The notes under the pieces were generated by a model. The model made no database searches. It was not told the origin of the DNA and saw only the letters and a list, made by a program, of their open reading frames with translations. A stretch of 22,173 nucleotides of DNA from Clostridium sp. CAG:245 (GTDB lineage Bacteria; Bacillota; Clostridia; TANB77; CAG-508): assembly GCA_000435175.1 (NCBI GenBank), contig FR880080.1, forward strand, positions 1 through 22,173. Reading direction: 5' to 3'. The translations under genes were made by a program, and so were the position numbers. This document shows, one piece after another, positions 1 to 6,740 of the stretch (within the stretch, counting starts at the first letter, position 1; every line of letters starts with the position of its first letter).

Positions 1-188
1 TAATCTACTTAATGATAAATTTAATTAATTGATTTTCTTGCAACACTGTATATTTTCGGCTTTTTCTTTGCTTTTTTATGAGTTTAAATCTATATATTTT
101 TTATAACTACAATTTTTCTTTTTATTCTTGATTTTTTGCTACTATTTGATATAATGTACATTGTAAATGTTAATCATTAAGTAGATTA
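1..188. repeat. Segment bounded by a perfect 16-bp inverted repeat, candidate invertible promoter element
   Basis: TAATCTACTTAATGAT at 1-16 is the exact reverse complement of 173-188. The 156 bp between the arms are AT-rich, hold no ORF, and contain one strong rightward promoter (128-155). Arm length, segment size and the promoter inside resemble recombinase-switched promoters such as those of Clostridioides difficile cell-surface genes. That resemblance is an inference: no recombinase gene is in the window. The left arm is exactly at the first base of the window, so an assembly end artefact is also possible. Confidence 0.5.
128..155 (+). promoter_or_regulatory. Sigma-A type promoter inside the inverted-repeat segment
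   Basis: TTGATT (128-133), a 16-bp spacer and TATAAT (150-155), with a TG one base upstream of the -10 (147-148), form an extended -10 promoter pointing right. A 10-bp palindrome AATGTACATT (153-162) overlaps the -10 and probable start point and could be an operator. The transcript would meet the hairpin at 215-252 before reaching any gene. Confidence 0.65.
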
Positions 189-192
189 ATTT

Positions 193-255
193 AAGAAAAT
201 TTATATAATTTATAAAAACTTCTCATGATATTTCTACCACGAGAAGTTTTTTATC
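193..255. repeat. 63-bp direct repeat, copy 1
   Basis: This stretch is identical over 63 bases to 5048-5110. It consists of an AT-rich lead and a terminator hairpin. It begins five bases after the right inverted-repeat arm ends at 188. The two copies bound a 4.8-kb block holding the LCP-to-pyruvyl-transferase genes. Confidence 0.95.
214..252. terminator. Intrinsic terminator-like hairpin in repeat copy 1
   Basis: AAAACTTCTC (215-224) pairs with GAGAAGTTTT (241-250) across a 16-base loop and is followed by a T run on both strands (six on plus, five on minus). It lies directly downstream of the promoter at 128-155, so it would end or attenuate that transcript. No complete gene in the window uses this copy as a simple 3' end. 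Confidence 0.7.
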
Positions 256-301
256 AAAACTAGAAAAAAGTCGAAAAAGTGTATAAATATAATAAAAAGT
301 A

Positions 302-330
302 TTGAACTTTTATTATAAAATTGATATTAT
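302..330 (+). promoter_or_regulatory. Promoter of the polysaccharide gene block
   Basis: TTGAAC (302-307), a 17-bp spacer and TATTAT (325-330) with a TG at 322-323 fit an extended -10 sigma-A promoter. An overlapping perfect TATAAT at 328-333 has a 20-bp spacing and is less likely. The leader to the LCP start is about 75 bases, with AAGGAGG at 396-402. This promoter would let the block be expressed without the promoter upstream of the hairpin. Confidence 0.6.
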
Positions 331-413
331 AATAGTGATACCATGCGGGAAACAAAAATGAAAATTAGTTTTTATATAGTATATAAACAACCTTTAAGGA
401 GGAAAGAAATAAA

Positions 414-1577
414 ATGTCAACAAAAGGGAAGCGAATGGCCGGTAATTCGGGAAAAGAAGGAGACATAAGCCCAGAAAATTATAAATATGGAGCATATGAA
501 AGAAACAAGGAAAGAGAAGAAGAAAATAATATGAGAAAGAAAAAGAAAATGAATAAAGGATTAAAGATATTTTTGATTATATTACTTGTTCTTGTAATAT
601 TTATTTTGGGACTTGGTGTTGCTGGATATACATTTGTAAATGGAAAAATAGGCAAAATGCAAAAAGAAAACATTGATACAACAGCAGTAGGAATTAACGA
701 AGAAACAAAACAAGAATTAAAAGGATACAGAAACATAGCCCTACTTGGAATTGATAGTAGAGCAGATGATTATGGACTAGGAAACAGAAGTGACTGCATG
801 ATAATTGCAAGTATAAACCAAGAAACAAATGCAGTAAAACTAATATCTGTATATAGAGACACTTATGTATATGTAACAGAAAATGGAACAAAAAGATTAG
901 ACAAAATAACACATGCATACTCTTATGGAGGTGCTCAAAATACGCTAAAATCATTAAACGAAGCAATGGATTTAAATATAACAGAATTTGTGACAGTAAA
1001 CTTTGATGCAGTAATAGCTGCTGTTGATAGTTTGGGTGGAGTATACATAGATATAGACGAATCAGAAATTAAATATGTAAACGACTATATAGATGCAACT
1101 TCTGAAAGCTCTAGAGTTAAATCATCACATATAACACATTCTGGCAGGCAGAAATTAGATGGGGTGCAAGCAGTTTCATATACAAGAGTTAGATACACCG
1201 CTGGTGGAGACTATAAGAGAACAGAAAGAATGAGAACTGTTGTAGAAGCAATGCTAAGCAAAGCAAAAACACTTAATGTAGGCCAATTAAATAGCTTTGC
1301 AGACACAATTCTACCAAAAATAAGAACAAACATATCTACATCAGAAATATGGGGACTAATTCCAAAATTAGCTTCATTTAAGGTAACGGAAAGCATTGGT
1401 TGGCCATACGATACAAAAGGAATAACATTGGACAGATGGTATGGAGTACCTGTAACATTACAAAGCAATGTAGAAAGATTACATAAAGAAGCATTTGAAC
1501 AAGAAGATTATGAGGCATCAGATACAGTAAAAGAAATGAGTGCTGCAATAGTGAAGAAAACAGGATATTCGAAATAA
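414..1577 (+). CDS. LytR-CpsA-Psr (LCP) family wall polymer attachment protein
   Basis: LCP enzymes move undecaprenyl-linked polysaccharide or teichoic acid to peptidoglycan on the outer face of the membrane. The 387-aa protein has a charged cytoplasmic tail of about 50 residues, one membrane segment (about 51-72) and an extracellular LCP domain from about 105. Family signatures are LLGIDSR (R116), GNRSD (D127), SVYRDTYV (R148), and a later YTRVRY...DYKRTERM stretch. The chosen ATG has AAGGAGG 11 bases upstream. A second ATG at residue 40, just before the membrane segment, is a possible alternative start that would give a more usual short tail. It is first in a block of polysaccharide genes, so its substrate is probably the polymer made by the following genes. 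The family is certain, the exact polymer is inferred. Confidence 0.93.
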   Translation: MSTKGKRMAGNSGKEGDISPENYKYGAYERNKEREEENNMRKKKKMNKGLKIFLIILLVLVIFILGLGVAGYTFVNGKIGKMQKENIDTTAVGINEETKQELKGYRNIALLGIDSRADDYGLGNRSDCMIIASINQETNAVKLISVYRDTYVYVTENGTKRLDKITHAYSYGGAQNTLKSLNEAMDLNITEFVTVNFDAVIAAVDSLGGVYIDIDESEIKYVNDYIDATSESSRVKSSHITHSGRQKLDGVQAVSYTRVRYTAGGDYKRTERMRTVVEAMLSKAKTLNVGQLNSFADTILPKIRTNISTSEIWGLIPKLASFKVTESIGWPYDTKGITLDRWYGVPVTLQSNVERLHKEAFEQEDYEASDTVKEMSAAIVKKTGYSK

Positions 1578-1659
1578 GTTTTTAAATAAAAATAGGTTCT
1601 AAAACATTAATATGTAAGAACAAAAGTATAAACAATAAGATAGAAGGGAATGTTTTGCC

Positions 1660-2415
1660 ATGAGTAAAAGCAACTTGGCGGTGAAAGAAGAGTTAGAAAA
1701 TGTTGCAGCAGAAGATGTAATCATTATCAATCAAAATGAGCAAGAAAACTATAGACCAAGTAAAGACAAAGAAATAAGGGTAAATAACAACTTATCATAC
1801 TTAATAATGAAGAAAATAGTAGATATAATTGCAGGTATTTTGGGAACTATTTTATTAGTACCATTAATTGCGGTTGTTTGGTTTATAAGAATATGTTTAC
1901 ATGAAAATGATGGCCCATTATTTTTTGAACAAATAAGAATAGGAAAAAATGGAAAACAATTCAGAATGTACAAGTTTAGAACAATGGTAATGGAAGCAGA
2001 TGAAAAATTATATAGATATTTAGAAGAAAATCCTGAAGCAAAAAAAGAATATAAGAAATATAAAAAATTAAAACATGATCCAAGAATAACAAAATTGGGA
2101 AATATATTAAGAAAAACAAGTCTAGATGAATTTCCTCAATTTGTAAATATTTTAAAGGGAGAGATGAGCTTAGTGGGCCCACGACCATATTTATATAGAG
2201 AAAAAGAAGATCTTGGGGAGTATTATTATAATTCAATTACAAAGGTAAAACCAGGTATTACGGGATATTGGCAGGTAAATGGTAGAAATGATGTTGATTT
2301 TGAAGAACGTGCATATATGGATACCTACTATATAGAACGTAGAGGCATAGTAATGGATTTAAAAATAATATTAAAAACATTTTTAAAAATATTCAAAAAA
2401 GAGGGAGCTGTATAA
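1660..2415 (+). CDS. Polyprenyl-phosphate sugar-1-phosphate transferase (initiating transferase)
   Basis: This enzyme starts repeat-unit assembly by putting a sugar-1-phosphate from a UDP-sugar on undecaprenyl phosphate at the inner face of the membrane. The 251-aa protein has one hydrophobic helix (about 52-77) followed by the bacterial sugar transferase domain: DGPLFFEQIRIG, FRMYKFRTM, SLDEFPQ with the catalytic Asp-Glu pair (156-157), LVGPRP (171-176) and VKPGITGYWQVNGRN. The length fits the short monotopic class without the extra N-terminal membrane helices of WbaP-like enzymes. The first 50 residues are a hydrophilic extension not typical of the family core. It lies 82 bp after the LCP gene. 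Which sugar is used cannot be read from the sequence. Confidence 0.93.
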   Translation: MSKSNLAVKEELENVAAEDVIIINQNEQENYRPSKDKEIRVNNNLSYLIMKKIVDIIAGILGTILLVPLIAVVWFIRICLHENDGPLFFEQIRIGKNGKQFRMYKFRTMVMEADEKLYRYLEENPEAKKEYKKYKKLKHDPRITKLGNILRKTSLDEFPQFVNILKGEMSLVGPRPYLYREKEDLGEYYYNSITKVKPGITGYWQVNGRNDVDFEERAYMDTYYIERRGIVMDLKIILKTFLKIFKKEGAV

Positions 2416-2454
2416 AAATACAGTAAATATAATTGAATGCTATAGGAGAAAACA

Positions 2455-3246
2455 GTGAAAAATATAAAAATAATAGTGGCAACGCATAAAAAATATCAGA
2501 TGCCAGAAGATCAAATGTATTTTCCAGTACAAGTTGGTGCAGAAGGAAAAACAAAAATAGAAGAATATACGCAAGATAATACTGGAAATAATATATCTCT
2601 AAAAAACCCATATTTTTGTGAATTAACAGGTTTATATTGGGCTTGGAAAAACTTAGAGGCAGAAAATATTGGATTGGTTCATTATAGAAGATATTTTACA
2701 AATAAAAAGAAAATACCAAAAGAAGAAAATGAAAAATTTAAGATAGTATTAACACAAAAAGAAACAGAGGAGTTACTTAAAAAAACAGATATAATACTTC
2801 CTAAGAAAAGAAAGTATTATATAGAAAACTTGTATTCTCATTATGAACATACAATGTATATAGAGCCACTGGATGAGACAAGAAGGATAATAGAAGAAAA
2901 ATGTCCAGAATATTTAGGAGAATTTGATAAATTACATAAAAGAACATCGGCACATATGTTTAACATGTTTATTATGAAAAAAGAAATATTAGATGAATAT
3001 TGCACATGGCTTTTTGACATATTATTTGAGTTAGAAAAAAGAACTGACGCGAGTAAGTATGATAGTTTTCATGCAAGATTTTATGGAAGAATATCTGAAC
3101 TATTACTAGATGTTTGGGTAAACAAGAATAAAATAAAGTATGAAGAAGTAAAAGTAATGGATATGCAAAATGTGAATTGGCTAAAAAAAGGAACAAGCTT
3201 TTTAAAAGCTAAGTTTACAGGAAAAAAATACGAAAAGAGTTTTTAA
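2455..3246 (+). CDS. DUF4422-family glycosyltransferase (capsular polysaccharide synthesis)
   Basis: The start is GTG at 2455, supported by TAGGAGAA upstream. The 263-aa soluble protein begins KIIVATHKKYQMPED and contains FCELTGLYWAWKNL and GLVHYRRYF, signatures of the DUF4422 glycosyltransferase family found in capsule and exopolysaccharide loci. The middle carries a YSHYEHTMYIEPL stretch, and HMFNMFIMKKEILDEYC follows, also family-like. It probably adds one sugar to the lipid-linked repeat unit in the cytoplasm. Donor and linkage are unknown. It sits 40 bp after the initiating transferase and 12 bp before the polymerase gene, as expected for a single transcription unit. Confidence 0.85.
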   Translation: MKNIKIIVATHKKYQMPEDQMYFPVQVGAEGKTKIEEYTQDNTGNNISLKNPYFCELTGLYWAWKNLEAENIGLVHYRRYFTNKKKIPKEENEKFKIVLTQKETEELLKKTDIILPKKRKYYIENLYSHYEHTMYIEPLDETRRIIEEKCPEYLGEFDKLHKRTSAHMFNMFIMKKEILDEYCTWLFDILFELEKRTDASKYDSFHARFYGRISELLLDVWVNKNKIKYEEVKVMDMQNVNWLKKGTSFLKAKFTGKKYEKSF

Positions 3247-3258
3247 AAGGGAAGAGAT

Positions 3259-4401
3259 ATGATTATCTATATAATAATGTTAATAATTTCAATACTATTT
3301 ATGTATGTATCCACTAAAGCAAAGAAAAAATGGCAAAAATGTTGTTGTTATGTAATGGCATTCTTACCTTTTTTTCTAGTGTCTGCTTTAAGATACGATT
3401 TAGGAACCGACTATTTAAGAAGATATAATTTTGATTACCATAGAATTGCAAATGGTATAGATGTAAAAAATATGGAGATTGGATTTAAGACAATAATTAG
3501 AATATGTTTATTATTCTCACAAGAATCAACAGCATTATTTATTGTTACTTCTGCAATCACAGTAGGACTTATTATGTATACAATTATTACTAAGTCTAAA
3601 TATCCAATATTAAGTATTTTAATCTTCTTTTTAGGTGGTTTCTTTTTTGATTCACTAAATATTGTTAGACAATATCTAGCTGTTAGTTTAATTGTAGTAG
3701 CATATCCATTTTTGCTAGATAAAAAGAAATATTTTTTATATGCTATATTTGTAATTCTAGCTGGATTAATGCATAGTACGGCATTTATAATGCTAGCATT
3801 AATGTTACTTGATAAAAAAATGTTAGCAGATTGGAAATGGGTTATTCCTGTTACTGCAATAATATTAATATTAAATGAGAATCTAATGCAAATAGTAAAA
3901 TTATGTGTTCAAAATACAAGATTTAATGTGTATCTAACCGGCAAATTTGCTAAAGGAGATGTATCTGAGTTATATATAATTGAAAATGTATTAGTTTACA
4001 TCTTTATGTACTATATATACAGAAAAAATAAGGCATTAGACAATGTAAAAAAAGAAGATATTTTATTCTTAAATGTTCAAGCAGTGTCATTAATTATGAT
4101 GGCTCTTGGTGCCTGTCATATGTTATTTATACGAATAGCATTGTATTTTGAAGTATTCCAAATTATTTCAGTTCCATATTACATAAGTGTAATACCAAGT
4201 AAAAAAATAATTGAAGACATAAAACAAAGAATAAAAGGCAAGGTAAACTTACAAAAGTTACAAAAAAATCTAAAAAATTATGTTATAGTTGCATTTATTT
4301 TAGGTTTTGCAGTAGTTTTTACAAGAACAAATATTATGAAAAATACTAATCAGGTATTACCATATAAAACAATAATAAACAAAAATATATCTATAAAATA
4401 G
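3259..4401 (+). CDS. EpsG-family membrane protein, probable polysaccharide polymerase
   Basis: The 380-aa protein is strongly hydrophobic with about nine or ten predicted membrane segments. After the second segment it has LRYDLGTDYLRRYNF, close to the R-Y-x-V/L-G-T-D-Y motif of EpsG/Wzy-like proteins, and further on NIVRQYLAVSLIVVAYPFL and LMHSTAFIML, also typical of EpsG. EpsG-like proteins are thought to polymerise repeat units outside the membrane. The basic C-terminal stretch (about residues 312-335) precedes a last hydrophobic helix. It starts 12 bp after the DUF4422 gene with GGGAAGAGAT as ribosome site, and its stop codon overlaps the ribosome site of the next gene, so the two are probably co-translated. 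Confidence 0.85.
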   Translation: MIIYIIMLIISILFMYVSTKAKKKWQKCCCYVMAFLPFFLVSALRYDLGTDYLRRYNFDYHRIANGIDVKNMEIGFKTIIRICLLFSQESTALFIVTSAITVGLIMYTIITKSKYPILSILIFFLGGFFFDSLNIVRQYLAVSLIVVAYPFLLDKKKYFLYAIFVILAGLMHSTAFIMLALMLLDKKMLADWKWVIPVTAIILILNENLMQIVKLCVQNTRFNVYLTGKFAKGDVSELYIIENVLVYIFMYYIYRKNKALDNVKKEDILFLNVQAVSLIMMALGACHMLFIRIALYFEVFQIISVPYYISVIPSKKIIEDIKQRIKGKVNLQKLQKNLKNYVIVAFILGFAVVFTRTNIMKNTNQVLPYKTIINKNISIK

Positions 4402-4411
4402 GAGAACAATT

Positions 4412-5083
4412 ATGAAAATAGATTTTATTACAAGACACTCAGTACCAAACTATGGCTCTATATTACAAACATACAGTATGCAAAAAGCCTTAGAAAAAAT
4501 GGGATATGACTCAGAAGTAATAAATTACATAAAAGAAGAAGAAACAAATGCTAAATCTGTTAATACAAACTATAATGGCAAAACATCTGGTTTAAAAGGA
4601 AAAATAAAGAAAGCTATTTATTGCATAGCTCAAAGACCAAATGTTACAAAAATGAATAATAAATTTACTGAATATAGAAATAAATACTTAAAACAAACAG
4701 AAGTAGAGTATCATTCTTCTAAAGAGCTAAAAGAAAATTTACCAGAAGCAGATATATATTGTACAGGTAGCGACCAAATTTGGGGCAAGATTGGTTCAGA
4801 AGAGTATGATGCAACATATTTTTTAGATTTTGTTCCAGAAAATAAAAAATGTATAGCATATGCTGCAAGCTTTGGAGTAGATAAACTACCAACAAATTTA
4901 GATAATAATTTAGAGAATCTTTTAAAAAAATATGAAACAATTTTAGTAAGAGAAGACTCAGCAGAAAAGATAATTAGAAAAAAAGGATTTACTAATGTAA
5001 AACAAGTTGTGGATCCAACGCTATTATTAGAAAGTGAAGAATGGAACAAGAAAATTTATATAATTTATAAAAACTTCTCATGA
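4412..5083 (+). pseudogene. Polysaccharide pyruvyl transferase, 3'-truncated
   Basis: The N-terminal half matches the polysaccharide pyruvyl transferase family: KIDFITRHSVPNYGSILQTY, DIYCTGSDQIWG, FLDFVPENKKCIAYAASFG, LVREDSAEKII and VVDPTLLL. Such enzymes put pyruvate ketals from phosphoenolpyruvate on sugars. Family members usually run to about 350-400 residues, but here family-like sequence stops after EEWNK and the last ten or so residues are encoded by the 63-bp repeat, giving 223 aa. The C-terminal half is missing, so activity is unlikely. Loss coincides with the repeat boundary at 5048, so the cause is a rearrangement or a wrong assembly join rather than point mutation. Confidence 0.85.
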
Positions 5084-5110
5084 TATTTCTACCACGAGAA
5101 GTTTTTTATC
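5048..5110. repeat. 63-bp direct repeat, copy 2
   Basis: It is identical to 193-255. Its left edge cuts the pyruvyl transferase reading frame and its right edge overlaps the last codons of the PssE-like gene by five bases. In this position the hairpin works as the natural terminator of the minus-strand PssD/PssE genes, which suggests this copy is in its original place. Confidence 0.95.
5069..5107. terminator. Bidirectional terminator between the pyruvyl transferase fragment and the PssE-like gene
   Basis: The stem AAAACTTCTC / GAGAAGTTTT (5070-5079 with 5096-5105) has T runs on both sides, and convergent genes end here from both strands. It is the copy-2 version of the hairpin at 214-252. 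Confidence 0.8.
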
Positions 5111-5594
5111 CTAATATATTTATTTCTTTTTCTAGTTGTCTTAAAAAATATCTCTTGTTTGATTTAAATTTTGCTGGAGTAAAGCGTTTTGCTTGTTTTA
5201 TTAACAAGTCTATCTTATCAAAATCTTCTAAAGCTAATATATAGCCCTCAGCTGTAAAATTATCTAGTATTTGTAATTGATGGTCATTTACGTGCTCACC
5301 ATACTGTTTTAGTCTTGCTGCTGCTATTATTTTTTTACCTTTTTTTAACGCTGTAAGTATAGTTCCAACTCCGGCATGACATATTATTAAATCGGCTCTA
5401 TCTATGCACTCTTCGAATTTTCTAACAGACATGTAGTCTATTATTTTCATGTTTTTTGACTCATATTTTGTACTTCCAGCTTGTACTATTATTTCCTCTT
5501 TTTTGCTTATTTTTCCCTCATCTATTTTTTTCTGCAAAGCATCTAATAGTCTAGGAAATTTTTTATCTTGAGTTCCCAATATTACGAATATCAT
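5106..5594 (-). CDS. pssE: PssE/Alg13-like glycosyltransferase catalytic subunit
   Basis: The 162-aa protein resembles the C-terminal, nucleotide-sugar binding half of MurG-like GT28 enzymes: MIFVILGTQDKKFPRLL at the start, IVQAGSTKY, and ADLIICHAGVGTILTALKKGKKIIA, with YGEHVNDHQLQIL near the C-terminus. Together with a PssD/Alg14-like membrane partner it would form a two-subunit glycosyltransferase on the inner face of the membrane. I chose the ATG at 5594 rather than the upstream ATG at 5651 because the protein then starts at the conserved strand and overlaps the partner stop codon by one base (TAATG). That overlap implies translational coupling and equal amounts. The terminator at 5069-5107 ends the unit. 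Confidence 0.88.
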   Translation of the reverse strand: MIFVILGTQDKKFPRLLDALQKKIDEGKISKKEEIIVQAGSTKYESKNMKIIDYMSVRKFEECIDRADLIICHAGVGTILTALKKGKKIIAAARLKQYGEHVNDHQLQILDNFTAEGYILALEDFDKIDLLIKQAKRFTPAKFKSNKRYFLRQLEKEINILG

Positions 5595-6595
5595 TAGTAA
5601 ATCCACCCCCAACATACAGATTTTGGATATACTTTGTGCATTTCTTCCCATTGTACTACAAATGTGTCTGCAATTGGATAAACTAGCCTTCCAGCAACTG
5701 TTCCAGATGTTCTATTTGCAAAGGTTTCTATAAATATTACTTTGCTTCCAAATAATTTGGCAATATAACACATTGGCACTGCCGTATGTGTACCAGTAGT
5801 TACAACTACTTCTGGTTGATATCTAAAGAAATAATACAAGCTTATGAAGCAATTTGCTATAAATTTAAATATATATATGAATGGATATTTTTTTGTTCCA
5901 TATATTAAAAAGCTTATTTTATCTTTGTATTCTTCTTTAAAACTGTCATCTACCTTAGTTTTTTCTGTAACTATATGATAGTCAAATTTTTTGAATAATG
6001 GTTTTATTTGCATTAATTCATTTAAATGTCCGCCAGTACTTGCAATAAACATTACTTTTCTTTTTAATCCGGTCTCCTCATTTTTTTCTGCTAATTGTTT
6101 TGGTTTATTCGAATTTCTATTTTTTATTTTCTCTACAATCCATACTATTATCATTACTAATAGTATTCCAAATGTTGCACCAACTGTATCTAAACATACA
6201 TCTGTAAATTCTCCGCTTCTCCCTGGCACAAATAGCTGATGGAATTCATCTGTGCATGCATAAAAGAAACATAGCATTACGCTTGCATCAAATTTATATT
6301 CTTTACAACCTTTAAATGTTTGTGCACAACACATTACAAGCGTTCCTAACAATAAATAAATTGAAAAATGTGCAACTTTTCTTATTATGGGATGTATTGT
6401 ATTTATTAGTGTATCTGTATTAACTTCTGGATTATCTTGCCATATTATGCTTACTATAAATTTTGTAACTCCCACGCTTGTTCTAGAAGACTCTGTTGAT
6501 TGCTCTGACGAAAACCTAAATATTGTACAGCATACAATCACAATGCAAATCATTAATAAATATCTAATTATATGTTTTAAAATATTTTTATTCAT
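5594..6595 (-). CDS. VanZ-domain / PssD (Alg14-like) fusion protein
   Basis: Residues about 1-155 are a VanZ-like membrane domain with four or so helices and the signatures RFSSEQS, RKVAHFSIYLLLG and DEFHQLFVPGRSGEFTDV. After a hydrophilic linker (about 155-177) comes a PssD/Alg14-like domain: VMFIASTGGHLNELMQI, HIVTEKTKVDD, PEVVVTTGTHTAVPM and FIETFANRTSGTVAGRLVYP. PssD-like proteins bind and anchor the PssE catalytic subunit, whose gene overlaps by one base. Both domains are usually separate proteins. The fusion is read as one frame with no sign of a frameshift. A role in adding the second sugar to an undecaprenyl-linked intermediate is likely. The VanZ part has no clear function here. AGAAGGGA precedes the ATG. 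Confidence 0.88.
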   Translation of the reverse strand: MNKNILKHIIRYLLMICIVIVCCTIFRFSSEQSTESSRTSVGVTKFIVSIIWQDNPEVNTDTLINTIHPIIRKVAHFSIYLLLGTLVMCCAQTFKGCKEYKFDASVMLCFFYACTDEFHQLFVPGRSGEFTDVCLDTVGATFGILLVMIIVWIVEKIKNRNSNKPKQLAEKNEETGLKRKVMFIASTGGHLNELMQIKPLFKKFDYHIVTEKTKVDDSFKEEYKDKISFLIYGTKKYPFIYIFKFIANCFISLYYFFRYQPEVVVTTGTHTAVPMCYIAKLFGSKVIFIETFANRTSGTVAGRLVYPIADTFVVQWEEMHKVYPKSVCWGWIY

Positions 6596-6611
6596 TTACT
6601 ATTCCCTTCTC

Positions 6612-6734
6612 AATGCAAAATCATTTTAATTTGGCTGGAAATATTATTTACAAAGCAATGACACATACGGTATTATATGTCAACTATTTGTAAATAATAT
6701 TTGACGTAGCCAAAATTGTAATCATTTTTCAACC
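6612..6734. repeat. Dispersed palindromic repeat, copy 1
   Basis: It fills the gap between the argS stop and the VanZ-PssD start. A perfect 15-bp inverted repeat (6640-6654 with 6687-6701) is nested inside outer arms ATTTGGCT / AGCCAAAAT (6629-6636 with 6708-6716). The right end ATCATTTTTCAACC matches the right ends of the copies at 17297-17423 and 21323-21447, and the left side GTAGCCAAAATTGTAAT corresponds to GTAGTCAAAATTATAAT in copy 2. It would form a long hairpin in RNA or DNA. Confidence 0.8.
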
Positions 6735-6740
6735 GTCCAA

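Noticed and set aside
5595..5651. Longer N-terminus of the PssE-like protein
   Set aside because: The extra 19 residues overlap the partner gene in another frame; the ATG in TAATG gives the conserved start.
6612..6734. TTGACATATAAT on the minus strand in repeat copy 1 as a promoter
   Set aside because: The two boxes are directly adjacent instead of 16-18 bp apart, and the sequence is in the loop part of the palindrome.
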